Shown: positions 10,580-21,955 of the stretch, piece after piece
How positions within the stretch are numbered: the stretch's first letter is position 1
Layout: the number at the start of each line of letters is the position of its first letter
Origin: Harmonia axyridis
Lineage: Eukaryota; Arthropoda; Insecta; Coleoptera; Coccinellidae
Direction of reading: 5' to 3'
Length of the DNA stretch: 64,000 nt
Assembly (NCBI RefSeq): GCF_914767665.1
Contig: NC_059501.1
Location: forward strand, 7,752,501 to 7,816,500
Made by a program: the position numbers and the translations under genes
Notes under the pieces: generated by a model
Told to the model about the DNA's origin: nothing
The model's database searches: none
The model's input: the letters and a program-made list of their open reading frames with translations, nothing else

Positions 10580-12000
10580 AATAATAATAATAATAATCGT
10601 TTTATTTCTTAAAGCAAATTTACAATTGTGCGGTAAGAGTGACGTCATAAATTTAATTCACATAATGAAATTACAATGAAACATACTTCTAAAGACGAAA
10701 ATAAACCTCAAATTTCTCAATTATTTGTGTAGTCTGCACACTCCTTAAAACTTTTGAATGTTGTATGGTTCGCAGATTATCAGGAAATCAGCTAGCTCTT
10801 CTTTAACTCCAGTCCATTAAGGGAAGTTTATAACGATTGAATATTTAGATGTGTCAATGTTAAGTTTTGTTTCTTTTCAATTTTTGTATCTTTAGTCTTT
10901 GTATTTTTGGTTGGGGTGTGTAGTTCAGACAGTTGTGTTTTTTTTCTTATAAAAAATCCTTACCTTGCTGAGTAAGTTCTTTGTGTTTGGAAAAACTAAA
11001 TCTTTTTATACCAACCCCTGAGGGCCAAAATTCTGGTTTGTACATCTCATTTTTTTTAGCTATTGGAGCTGTTAACACAAATCTCTTCAGGCTGTTCTCT
11101 TCAGATGGAATTTCTTTTACCATAATTGTTTGTTTATCAAACCCTTCCTTCGTTAATATATAATCTTCGATCATATTGGTAGTTGTATTTCTTTTTACTC
11201 TGTATATGTATAGCCAAACTTTCCTTTCTTGTCCAGAAAATCCTTTACTTTGTTGTCCAGTTCCAATATTCTTTTCAGGGTTTTTGAATCGTCTTTTCTT
11301 TCCACGATTGACTTCCTTGAAATCCTCTTCTTGCTTTCGTCCTGTATTAGGGTGTTTTGTTATTTCAGCGATGTTTTCCTTTTGATAACCCATTGTTGTT
11401 GTTTGTTTATCGTCCAAGAATGACATATCATCAGAATTCTGTGGTCTGGGCGATTTAAGGTTAGCTGGTGCTGCCATCTTCTGAACAGTAGCAGAAGTAA
11501 CCTTCGCATAGGAAGAGGTTTCTTTATCATTTTCTTGGGCTTTTTCAGTTGTTCTGTCATTGTGAACTAAAATTGGTGAGACTTTTTTTTGAATGTTTAC
11601 TTGCGTTTTTGTTGATTTTTGACTTTTTCCTTCCATATATTGTACTTTTTCCAGTAATAAACAACTATTTTGTTTCAGGATGTTGTTTTTATCTCTTGTC
11701 TCTTCTAGTAACTCTTGTAAATACTTAAGTTGTAAAATTAAATTATCTGTTTTCTCTGCACTTCTTGGATTTTCTTGTTTTTGTTCATCTTGTTTATTCA
11801 AATCTTCATTCAGTTGAATTTTCTTCCTGAATTCTTTAACAAAGTTAATTAATGTTCCATTTGTCACATATTCAGGTAATGTAGCACTCATTATTAAATC
11901 TACGAGTTCATTTTTTCGTAATTTATTTAGCTCGGCTGCCACGACATCCGCACTCTCCGGCATCTTGACACACACTCAATATACAAACATCGAACGTCAT
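10580..12000 (-). mobile_element. ORF1-only (HAL1-like) non-autonomous retroelement
   Basis: This insertion runs opposite to the LINE it splits. On its own strand it has a short 5' leader, one long reading frame (10947-11963), about 360 bp of 3' untranslated DNA, AATAAA, and a terminal (ATT)n tail at 10580-10597 typical of I-like LINE 3' ends. No endonuclease or reverse transcriptase is present between leader and tail. The right boundary is approximate, and I could not define a target-site duplication. Confidence 0.6.
10947..11963 (-). CDS. Retroelement ORF1 (nucleic-acid-binding/chaperone-type) protein
   Basis: Intact frame of about 338 codons from the first ATG (11963). The longer frame to 11975 would begin at GTG, an unlikely start here. 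Residues about 50-115 are Leu/Glu/Lys/Gln-rich and look like a coiled coil. A hydrophilic middle is followed by a basic patch (RGKKRRFKNPEK). The C-terminal domain reads KVWLYIYRVKRN, then FVLTAPIAKKNEMY and FWPSGVGIKRF. That last block is common in ORF1 products of insect non-LTR elements, where the protein coats element RNA. I infer binding to its own or related LINE RNA. The frame is intact while the surrounding LINE is broken, so this element is younger. I cannot tell whether it is mobile. Confidence 0.7.
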   Translation of the reverse strand: MPESADVVAAELNKLRKNELVDLIMSATLPEYVTNGTLINFVKEFRKKIQLNEDLNKQDEQKQENPRSAEKTDNLILQLKYLQELLEETRDKNNILKQNSCLLLEKVQYMEGKSQKSTKTQVNIQKKVSPILVHNDRTTEKAQENDKETSSYAKVTSATVQKMAAPANLKSPRPQNSDDMSFLDDKQTTTMGYQKENIAEITKHPNTGRKQEEDFKEVNRGKKRRFKNPEKNIGTGQQSKGFSGQERKVWLYIYRVKRNTTTNMIEDYILTKEGFDKQTIMVKEIPSEENSLKRFVLTAPIAKKNEMYKPEFWPSGVGIKRFSFSKHKELTQQGKDFL

Positions 12001-12005
12001 CAGAA

Positions 12006-13634
12006 TTGGTGGACGGAGACGGACTGTGGGTCACAGATAAACAGAAAACCGTCGAAATGTGGAAACAGTACCTAAAGGAGCTCTTTGAAGATGAAAGACC
12101 TGACATACACTTGCACAGCTATGATACTGGCCCATCCATAACCGAAGAAGAAACTAGAAAAGCTTTAAGCTCAATGAAAGATGGTAAGGCTCCTGGCCAG
12201 ACGGGGTGCATGTAGAGATTTTAAAACTGTTGGATGATAATAATATAAAAAGACTTACCAGAATATTCAACAGGATATATGATACTGGCGTCATTCCAAC
12301 TGAGTGGCTCAAATCCACATTCATCGGCATTCCTAAGAAGACATCACCTAGAACATGCGGCGACTACCGAACAATTAGCCTCATGAGCCATTTGCTGAAG
12401 TCTTTTTTGAAAATTATTCACCAGAGGATATTACGTGTTATGTGAGGAAAACATGGGCGATACACAGTTCGGGTTCCGACGTGCTACAGGTACTCGGGAG
12501 GCTCTTTTTTGTTCCCAGGTGCTGTTTCAGAGATGTAGAGATGTGAATGCAGACATATATGCCTGTTTCATAGATTACCAAAAGGCGTTTGATAGAGTGA
12601 AACATCAAAGGTTAGTTGAGATATTGAAGAAGATAGGAATAGATGATGAAGATCTACGCATCATTAAGAATCTATATTGGGAGCAGATAGCAAAGATCAC
12701 CTTTAAAGGTGAAATGTCTGACAATATCCGCATAAAACGTGGCGTAAGACAGGGCTGCATTCTGTCACCATTGCTGTTTAATGTATATGCTGAAGAGATT
12801 CTCAGTACTGCGCTTCGTGACGTTTCGAGTGGTATCAGTGTGAACGGAAGAAAACTGAATAATATAAGATACGCAGATGACACCGTATTATGTTGCGATA
12901 ATCTCTCGGATCTGCAAGGGCTTGTGAACAGATTGGTCCGGATAAGTCAGGAGTTTGGTATATCTATTAACATCAAAAAAACGAAGTTCATGATAGTCAG
13001 CAAAAATTCCACATTACAAGGACAATTTTACATCGACAACAGAATGGTAGAGAGAGTCAAAACAATTTCGTACCTCGGCACTACGCTGAATGATGAATGG
13101 GATCATTCGAGGGAAATACGCTGTAGAATTGAAAAGGCAAGAGCAGCTTTCATTAAAATGAAAACACTTTTCACGAATCACGACCTGAACAAGAAGACCA
13201 AAATACGACTTCTGAAGTGCTATGTCTTTCCTGTGCTTCTGTATGGGGTGGAGTCATGGACGCTTACTGAAGCTTCGTGTAAGAGGCTTGAAGCATTCGA
13301 GATGTGGCTCTACAGAAGAATACTCCGAATCAGTTGGACAGAGCACATGACCAATGAGAGGGTGCTAATATTAGTCAACAAGAAAACTGAAATTGTTGAC
13401 ACCGTGAAGAGGAGGAAACTGGAGATCTTGGGCCACATCATGCGGAATGAACAAAGATACGGCCTTCTCCAGCTAATACTACAAGGAAAGGTTGAGGAAA
13501 AGAGAGGTCCCGACAGGAGGAGAATTTCGTGGCTCAGAAATTTGAGAGTCTGGTTCTCGGAAACAACAATTGGACTGTTTCGTGCAGCAGTTAATAAGGT
13601 CACAATAGCCAGAATGGTCTCCAATATCCGATAA
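12006..13634 (+). pseudogene. RTE-like reverse transcriptase with frameshifts
   Basis: Coding resumes after the nested insertion with WKQYLKELFEDERP and SSMKDGKAPG, shifts frame near 12200, continues from HVEILKLL, and shifts again near 12440. The rest (12435-13634) is one open frame. It holds TQFGFRRATGTREA, the FIDYQKAFDRV box, RQGCILSPLLFN, the catalytic YADDTVL, and a C-terminal domain with RRILRISWTEHMTN and LGHIMRNE. These are the standard non-LTR reverse-transcriptase blocks in order. The catalytic residues are intact, but the two frameshifts and the split endonuclease mean no complete polyprotein can be made. Confidence 0.9.
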
Positions 13635-13670
13635 CGGATTGGCACTATCAAGAAGAAGATATCAGAAAAA

Positions 13671-14762
13671 CTTCAAGCGTGTCGAAAGACGTGAAACAAG
13701 GGACGCAAGGTAAGCAAATGTTGCCAAACCTTGGATTTCAGCAGGTAGGAAAAATATCGGATTCCAAGTATTCAAATTTGCATATTGAATCAGGAATCAC
13801 TCAAATAAATATATTTCATTCAATATAATATACATTTATATTGATATAGTAAAATTGTAGATTCGAAAATATATCACAATCCGACAACGTAATCTAACCA
13901 TGTTGGGGCATGTAAAAATTGCGTATACTTCCTCTATCTCTGTTTATTACTTTATGGTCTACACAAACGCCAAAACGTGTGTTGCAAAAATATTAGAAAT
14001 AAAATATTAATTTATAATATAAGTGCAGATGGCATTATAATTTTTCCACGAATGAATAAGTGGTAGAATGATCCTTCTGTACAAGAATTATACATTATTT
14101 TCTCTAATTCACTGAAAAATGTGGGTTGGCTGAACAGTTTTCTCTATCAAAAATTTGATCGAATATTTCCCTTCTGTCAAAAATTCTATGTACATAGAAT
14201 GCAATTATCGAAAATTACAGCGATAATTGCATTGTAGGAAGCGAAATAGTACTGCGATAATTGTTCTGTTCATAGATGCATAGTTTCTATGAATCTTACA
14301 CAGATCGAATCTATGGCATCTATGTCACTTTGATAAGTTAACAGTTTATTCGGGAAATATTCCCCCGAATTACACTCGTGCATCAAAATGACCGGATAAT
14401 TTCGCATTCCAGCGTGTTTTCTTTGAAAAACTACATTCGGTCATTTTCATTTTTGGAGAAAGAGCCCTCCACCTTCGGTGTCGGGCTCTGAAATGAAAAT
14501 GAACTCATGCAGTTTTTATGACAACACGCTGTCAAGCAAAATTATCGGTAATTTTGATGCACTTGTGCAGTTACTTACGATTAAGATGTCTAAAAACATG
14601 GTGAATGCACTCGTCAATTTTTGAATGGAATGACATTCGACCAAATTGAAAATATTTGTTTTATTCCGTGGCGGCAACGGAATTTTATACCTTTCATTTC
14701 GATCTTTATTCCTTTGATTTTGACAGGCTACGTCAATTGAAACCCGATCCTAGCCAATCATA
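13671..14762. repeat. Flank of duplication unit 2, between the LINE and the 1.3-kb element
   Basis: This aligns with about 1526-2640 of unit 1. It contains the second copy of the hairpin MITE at 14374-14566. I see no gene in it. Confidence 0.65.
14374..14566. repeat. Hairpin (foldback) MITE, copy in unit 2
   Basis: Same structure as 2248-2436, with arms beginning GTGCATCAAAATGACC and ending AATTTTGATGCAC around a GC-richer loop. A few substitutions separate the copies. Confidence 0.7.
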
Positions 14763-14773
14763 AGCTTAAACTA

Positions 14774-16067
14774 AGATGGTGTGTCTACTTATAGCTGTAA
14801 AACTTTCAGACAAAACGGTGGATTTTTCGGATTTATACCTACTTGATTTCGAGGGATCGCGGGCTTTTCAGATGGCGCTTACATCGTTTACATTTGACAT
14901 TTCTCGACTCTTGTGAAACAAGGGCGTAGATCTTTTTTTTCTTGGGGAGAGATAATCGAAAAAAAATTTTTGACGACAACTTTTATTCATATCTGTAATG
15001 TTAGAAAAAGAAGTTTGATAATGAAGTTTGAACCAAATTACTCGAAATAATTTTTGTTGTTACTAACTCAGTTGTGCTTACCTTGTTCTCAAATAAGAGT
15101 TACGAAGGAAAATGAGAAATTACTTGGATAATTTTAAGAAAAAAAAGTTTCATGAATATGAGCCCACAAAGGCTTCGCTTTCAATATACAGGTTGTTTCT
15201 AGTGTGTCGTACAGTTTATCAAATATTTATTAATCTTCGCTACAGATTAGGTAAATAAATACCAAAACTTATAATTAATGCATTCATTAGAGCTTACTAC
15301 TAGCTGGATCTTCATAATAATTTGGATTTTCCTGAGGATTACTAGAGATTTTTCTCGAAATCGATAGCAGATACGACAAAACTATAACAAACCAAAAAGT
15401 ATAGTACTGGACCAGAGTTTTTTTTCTACATTTTTCTAAACTAACAGCCATTCACCAAAAAAAAAGCAGGCATCCTTCTAGAAAATATATCACCCTGTAG
15501 ATTTGCATTCAAAATTAGCATATCACATAGTGAAAACTTCAAACTGGAATATCTATGGCCAATTCATATTAAATATCTTGTGAAGGGAATGTTATACGAG
15601 AAAATAACTTGAACTTCAACACATGTATCTCAAAACAAAATGTTTGGGGACTCATGCTATAGGACTTTTTTTCTTAAAATGATCCGGAAATCTGTCATTT
15701 TCATTTGTATCTCCAATTTAGGAGCACCGCGTTATTACCCCTAGTATCCCCCTATTTCTACGCTCTTGTCGTGAACTTTGAGTATAGAACAATAATATTT
15801 TATATTCTATGGTCTGTCATTATATTCCATTCATTTGAGTAAAAATTCGATATGAACTGAATTGTAATTTATTGTGAATGTTTGCAGTGTCTAAAATCAG
15901 TATTTCCTTTTTAAACGGCACCAGGCAGATGCGGGAATTCGAAAAATTTTAAAGAGCGCCACCTTACAGCACTCTGGTGAAGCACACCACCAAAGCAACA
16001 GGTGGGTCTCTCAAAAAGTCTGAAACAAAATCGAATCAGTAAACACACCAGGTATTCTATGCATCTT
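14774..16067. mobile_element. 1.3-kb terminal-inverted-repeat element, noncoding
   Basis: The insertion is flanked by AGCTTAAACTA (14763-14773 and 16068-16078), while unit 1 has the site once near 2640. Its ends are imperfect inverted repeats: TGGTGTGTCTACT...TTTCAGAC on the left and GTCTGAAA...AGTAAACACACCA on the right. It carries a family-1 repeat nested at 14929-15768 and no transposase frame. The 11-bp duplication does not settle the superfamily. Confidence 0.65.
14929..15768 (+). repeat. Dispersed repeat family 1, nested copy
   Basis: The copy begins CAAGGGCGTAGATC and ends TTTCTACGCTCTTG, short inverted termini, with flanks TTGTGAAA and TCGTGAAC as a possible decayed 8-bp duplication. 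Hallmark phrases are GAAAATGAGAAATTACTTGG, ACGACAAAACTATAAC, TATCACCCTGTAGATTTGCA and CTCCAATTTAGGAGCACC. Related copies lie at 29590-30650, 33060-33665, 35070-35665 (minus), 45460-46600 (minus) and 62430-63500. Confidence 0.65.
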
Positions 16068-16078
16068 AGCTTAAACTA

Positions 16079-17013
16079 ATATTCTCAAAATAGGTAAAAC
16101 AAAAGCTAATCAGTCCATACACCAGGTTTTTAGACATCTTACTTACGATAATAGATAAATCCGTGACAGGAGAATTCCAAGTACCAACAAAAAATAATAA
16201 AATATAACCATGAAATATGTGCGAATCTTCGATATTCTAGAACGTTTTTTTTAAATTTACCTTAACGTGTCTCAGCAACTAGGCCATTGACACATGGTAC
16301 AAGATGTGGCAGAATGAACGGATTAGCCTCATAATTAGCGAAATATTTATCGAAAGGCCTAATCCTGAAAGTTCCAGAGTTATGAATGATATAATACATA
16401 TTAGTTTCTGAAAAAGAGCCATATGTCCTGCTGGCTAAGTGCTAAAGACGTTTATTATGTTCGGTAGGTTCAGTAACCCTATTTTTTCAACTGCATCAAT
16501 AAGAAATAATATTATAGTGGATACGTAGATGTATTAACTATCTGAAAGGTCTTACGTTAGTGAAACGTACAACAAATCGTATCAAAAAATGTAAATGAAA
16601 TTTTTTAACTTGTGCAAATAGTTATGTTTCTCTCATACACCAAGAAGGATGGCAGGCATAGGTTCGATTCTCGATTATGATTGTTTTCAACAATTATTTG
16701 GATATTTTAGGAGAGAGGGGAAAATAATAAAACATAGTGTAAAATTTGGTGTTTTCTTCAAGTATAAAATTTTTTTTACATAAATAATTATTAAATATAT
16801 ATATCTTACAAAAATATAGAGCTATATACAATGATACAATGACTGTTAAATAATTCAAACTATAATCAAGAACACAAGCATGATGTAGACACAGATGTAG
16901 ATGTAGACACATTTATTTAGGAGAAACAACTGAAATTGCCATAATCAGATATCAACATTACTTTAAATGTTAGTATGTGATTATCACACGCACTGGCTAT
17001 CCCGCTAAAGCTA
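16079..17013. repeat. Downstream flank of zen-B
   Basis: This aligns with about 2650-3612 of unit 1 and holds one arm of the inverted repeat bracketing zen-B, a GATGTAGACA microsatellite, and the AATAAA signal of zen-B at 16912-16917 (minus strand). The 72-codon frame at 16694-16912 is not conserved in unit 1. Confidence 0.65.
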
Positions 17014-19717
17014 TTACAATTCGGTAATGGTAGTTTCACCGCTAAGTATAGGGTATGAGGTGTTCAAATTTTGATCCAACCAATTGCTGTTATCACCAGC
17101 ATTCAGAATTTGTTGTTCCTGGGATGTCAATTGGGAAGAAATATCTTCTTCTTTAACATGAACCATAGATCCATTCTGAAGATGAGTAATATTTTGGGCG
17201 GAATTGTTCGGAATATAACTTCCATGATAGTTTCTTCCAGGGTAGTATGGGGGATTTCCCATTTGGGTATATACAGGAGCTTCCTGGTAACAATCTGGAG
17301 CCCAATTATTGTATCCCCTGCCAATGTATTGATTCGGTCTTGGCAAATAAGGAATATGTTGATTCATTTGGGCGTAATCTGAGTATACTGGAGGCATCTT
17401 CATAGTATCATTGCATTTGGTCCTAAGTGGGTTCTGTTGCGAGTCTGGAGAATTGGGATGACTAGCGGAAGGAGAGCCACCCTTGTTCTTCTGCTCCTTC
17501 TTGTACTTCATACGCCTGTTTTGGAACCAAATCTTAATTTGTCGTTCGGTCAGATTCAGAGCTCTCGCTAAATTAATGCGTCTGGGCCTGCATAAATATT
17601 TGTTGGTGAAAAATTCCTTCTCCAGTTCCACCAGCTGGTTGCTCGTATAAGCTGTCCTTGCTCTTTTTGTGGGGTTATTAGGTGTTATCTGTGTGGCTAC
17701 TATTTGAGGTTGTTGTTGTTGCTGCTGCTGTGGAGTCATCATGTAGCCTGAAAATTTTAATTATTGTTGTAAGGGTTCAATTTGCAAGGATTTCGATTCT
17801 TATTAAACAGATTTCAAGAGAAGTTCCCACATTGATAAACTATCTTAACAGAAAGATTCAACGTTTAGTAGACAAATTTATTCAAAAGAGAAAACTCTTT
17901 ATTCGGAAATTTTATCTATGTTATAATTTTGCAGTTGATAATATATCAATAATTTATTGAAAAAAAAAAAAGGTTTGAAAACGTTGTTTCACAGAGAAAT
18001 GAGACGTATAATGGTGGATTGAGTCCAAAAGAGATTAGAAGTCGCTAGATTATATAAAAGGGTATGCGAACGAGAATTTTAAAAATATCCCCAACAAAAC
18101 TGCAAGTGGCAATCACTCAAATAAATTCTTTACAATAGCATTGTTAATGAAAAAGCTACTTGAAATAATCAAAAGAACTTATATTAAGTATTATCTGTTC
18201 ATTCGATTTTTCCTTAAAATTCACGCTGAGAATACGCAGTAGGTATATTTAGTACCAAAAACAATTATAATCATGTGACCCATCGATGACAATTGTTTAT
18301 GTTTATTGATTTTAATTATTCAATCTAACGTGATATTTCTATCTACTAATTTTTAATTCACTTTTACACGAAGTATTACCATAAACTTTTATATAGGTAC
18401 GGTTTGGCAACATTTTTCACTATTTTTCGATATTTCTTATTCAATTTTATCATGAAAAGTAGGGATTCACGGTTTAACTTGATATTCAAACTATTTGACT
18501 TGGGCTTGACCCGAAATCAACTCAAGTTCAAGTCAAGTAATAGTTTTTCAATGTCAAGTACTTGATAAATAAACAATTGACTTGACATTGGAAAACTACT
18601 TCTTGACTTGAAATTGAGTTGATTACAAGTCAAGTAGCTCGAATATCAAGGCAATATCTCAAATATCAAGTCAAGTCGCGAATCCCTAATGAAAAGTTAC
18701 ACTTTTCAACAACGTTTTATGAAAAAGTAGCGATATTCTAAAATTCATCTACAAAAAGTTGTCTCTTTCGTGAATTTTATGAACTACCAAGAAATGTACA
18801 GGGACGGATTGAAGCAAATTTTGTTACTTGTAGGTTGGAGGTTATGATATCTATAAAATTAGAAAATATTTTCAACCAAAATTTCTGACTCAATTTTATG
18901 ACTTAGGTGATAAGTAAACTTTAAGAATAAATATACTCCACTGTAAATTTTCATTAATTTTTATGTATAAAGTTGAATAGTTTGGAAAAGCGTCGACATA
19001 AAGGTTCATATATAGACGGGTATATTTATTATTTGAAGATATAGGTTTTAAAAAATTTTGGACTTGGAAAATATTCCACTTTCATAGTAATAACTGATTT
19101 ACAATCTGATTTATTATGGTAGGTTGAATGATATTTCTCTAGTGAAAAGATAACTGAATAAAATACCAAATTGGGATAAAGGTTTGATGTTAATCAAATA
19201 TAAGATTATTTAAAATTTGTAGGTAAATGATGATTTGAACTTACCTAATTGCCTGTCATCTCTGATATTATTGTATTCGTTCATCCTATATGTAGTCATG
19301 TTCCAATTGCCCGCCTGAAAAAAAGGAAAAAATATTATTTGAAAAAAACTATAAAGGACAAAATCTTTTAAAATATCTCATATAATCTTTGAAATCATTT
19401 ACCTGAAGCTGGTGAGAACTGTTACGATTGTAATCGTAATAGTCATCTAAGCTAACGTATTGTTCAGGATATTCACTACACATAGGGGTTATGGTTATCT
19501 GAGAGGGGGCAGTTGATAAACCGTTTCCTTGAATATCACTATATATCTCAGAATCACTGTATCCGTTTCTCTGTTGTATGTGTTGTTCTATCACTGGTGA
19601 CTTTATCTGTCCATCACCATTACACTGATTCCCCTGATCTATGGACACTAATGGCTTCATCTCCTCAACGCCAGTTTTTTGCTCTTCGTGAACTACACTT
19701 TTTACTTTATCTTCCAT
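17014..19717 (-). CDS. zen: zen-B: canonical Hox3/zerknuellt homeodomain protein
   Basis: Exon 1 is 19403-19717 (105 codons), exon 2 is 19245-19314 (acceptor TTTTTTTCAG, donor GTAAGT), exon 3 is 17014-17747 (acceptor TTTTCAG). Joined phases give about 372 residues. The homeodomain, at about residues 142-201, is a textbook Hox type: YTSNQLVELEKEF, RPRRI, then LTERQIKIWFQNRRMKYKKEQ with Q50 and N51. It should bind TAAT-core sites in the nucleus. In insects zen specifies or maintains extra-embryonic serosa or amnion; that role is family knowledge, not shown here. A Gln run opens exon 3, and the tail is rich in Pro, Tyr and Asn. Differences from zen-A include one codon fewer in exon 2, a shorter Gly stretch at the exon 2/3 joint, and an extra Lys in the tail. 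This copy keeps the ancestral homeodomain and is the better candidate for the conserved function. Confidence 0.92.
18470..18688. mobile_element. Palindromic MITE in zen-B intron 2
   Basis: Orthologous position and structure to 5031-5248: TAGGGATTCACGG at the left and CGCGAATCCCTA at the right, with TCAAGTCAAG words between. Confidence 0.65.
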
Positions 19718-19859
19718 TCTTATTTACTTCTGTTACTTCACAAACACGAACTACGAAAAATCTGAAGAATAAATTTGTCAATGTTAGCTGAGGTCTGCTC
19801 AACGATGACTGTTTTGGAAATGGTCTTAGCGTTATCAGTAATGTTGTTTTTATGGATAT

Positions 19860-21955
19860 CCCCCTCTTAATGAGTTTGGGTACATAGAGTGGGGGGGGGG
19901 AGGGGCCGACTAGAATTTTTTGGACCTATAGTAATTCGTTTATCCTGAAGTATAATGTGTCAAATTCGCATTTCAATGGAATTGTTTATTTTTGTCGATT
20001 ATTTAATAGGATTCATTTGGATTAATTATTTGGCGGACTTCTATAATTATTTCGCTATCATAGTTATCAGGTTTTTAACGCATTTAAGCACCTATGACAC
20101 CTTCGCTTGTACCTATATACAGTACCTACTATAGAATTTGAAATAATAGGATTTTGAATAGAAATATTCCATCAGATGTCGAAAAAAAAGTTGAAAAAAT
20201 TTAGTTTTCGAAACTTCTATTCCACTGACAAGTCAAGAAGTTTTAAAGCTCATTTATGCGCCTATTGCACCTTGTAATATACCTTCATTCAGTCCTGTAG
20301 ACTTTGATATAATAGGATTTTAAATGGAAAGATTTCATGCAGTCATTCATAAGCCGTCAAATTATAAAATAAACATATGTATTTCCTGAAATTTCTATTT
20401 CGATTTCACTGACGTTAAGTAAAGTAGTTTTGCACTTGCTCCTATAGTTACTTTTGATTAAACAACTATATACAATTCTGTAGCATTTGAAATGATAGGA
20501 TTTAAATAAAAATATTTCTTTCGGTGATTCATCAGATCGCCAAAAATGAATTGAAAAAATTTATTATAAATAATATTATGGCAAATCCGTTCATTCTGCC
20601 ATATCTTGTAGAACAAAATCGTGCGGGAATATTTCAGTTTCATAGTTATATTTCATTATTATGTATACTTTTAACTCTCCTGTCATGGATTGATCCATCA
20701 TCGGTCGAAATTGTGATACAGAAAATCTTTCTGCAAAACAACATTTTTTGAGACAAAAATCACTAAACGATATTCATGGAAATATTCCATTGATTTCGAT
20801 AAGAAGTCAGTCTTGACGGAACTTCATGTTCGGAATACATTCATCATACCAATAAAAAATTATATTCCCAAAATCATTTGCGAGATATAACTTAGAATTA
20901 TTTTTTTTTTGGATTTTCAAGAGAAAGAGAGACTATCTTTTCAAGCGAGCAGAATCGGAAAAAATGCTAAAGGAAAAAAGTGTTTCAATGGAAGAAAAGG
21001 TTATAATTAGTGATTAATGATTTATGTTCTATGAGGATGGTGATTGTCATAAACTTCTGTATAAAATTTACAGTATTTTATTAGAGAAGGCATACGTGTA
21101 AATAAAAACATATTAAACTATGAATTAAACAGTTAATACAATTAACGGAATAAAAAGAATCAATGTCAAATCATTAATAAATCATAATCATTATCAACAT
21201 CAATGTTCTCTTGTAATGTATTAATTAATTAATATTAATTGTTCATTGTATACATGAACTTTCGATAACTTTTTCAAAATTGAGAAGAATTGAATAAACC
21301 CTAAACTTTATTTTCTCAAAATCATTTTATATGAAATGAATTATAAACAAATAGAGGTAGAAGTTGATATTTCAGAAAAAAATCAATTGAAATCTTTGAA
21401 TTACATAACATTTCAGAAATTTTCAGGGTAGGTTTGGATTTTGAATTTAGCAGTTCCGTGAGTATGGCCGTTTGAGATTTTGTATTCGTATTATTTTTGA
21501 AACTGCAGGGTAAGAAATTGTTTGTTGACATGAGAAACCAATTCTAGCATAGACAATTTGGGAAGGATATTTCAAAAAATACTAAATACAGAGTATTTCC
21601 ATGATCGCATATCGCATTAAGTTGAAATTTGGCTATAAATGAAGGCTACCCATTTCATCCTTTGTGCCAAATTTTGTGCTGAAAGCCAGATCCATAAGAA
21701 ATTCAAGAAATATATCGAAAAAAAATACCATATCTCCGTGAACACAAAACCGATGGTGTTAAAATTTCAGGATTTTATATGAAATATTAATTTCAAGACC
21801 TTTTTGCTAATTTTTAAGGCGATATCATCAGAACCATTGAAAAAGCAATGTGATAATTTTTCATATATATATAAAAATTACCATTTCAAGCTACAAGCAA
21901 AATTGTTGATAGCTTTATCAGAACCAAAAAAAAAACAAAATATTGGCAAAAATTT
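19860..21955. repeat. Upstream flank of zen-B (duplicated)
   Basis: This matches 6350-8680. It carries the triple ~175-bp repeat (about 20090-20560) and the upstream arm of the inverted repeat (about 20560-20710). Just before it, the 5' leader region of zen-B (about 19790-19870) has roughly 75 bp that zen-A lacks. The alignment with unit 1 ends at about 21955, after AAAAATTTAGT. I see no gene. Confidence 0.65.

Larger units (their letters stand above)
9782..13658 (+). mobile_element. 5'-truncated RTE-like LINE inserted in unit 2
   Basis: The insertion interrupts DNA that is continuous in unit 1 (about 1510-1525). It is flanked by ATATCAGAAAAA (9768-9779 and 13659-13670), a 12-bp target-site duplication. 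It carries an endonuclease fragment, then reverse transcriptase and a C-terminal domain, on the + strand. It starts mid-endonuclease, as expected for incomplete reverse transcription, and ends in a short GAAGAAG tract. A second retroelement is nested in it at about 10580-12000. Frameshifts show it is dead. Confidence 0.85.

Noticed and set aside
15490..15515. CACCCTGTAGATTTGC, resembling the miR-10 family (TACCCTGTAGAT...)
   Set aside because: The similarity ends after about 11 bases, lies in a dispersed repeat present several times, and shows no precursor hairpin. I also looked for miR-993-like sequence and saw none.
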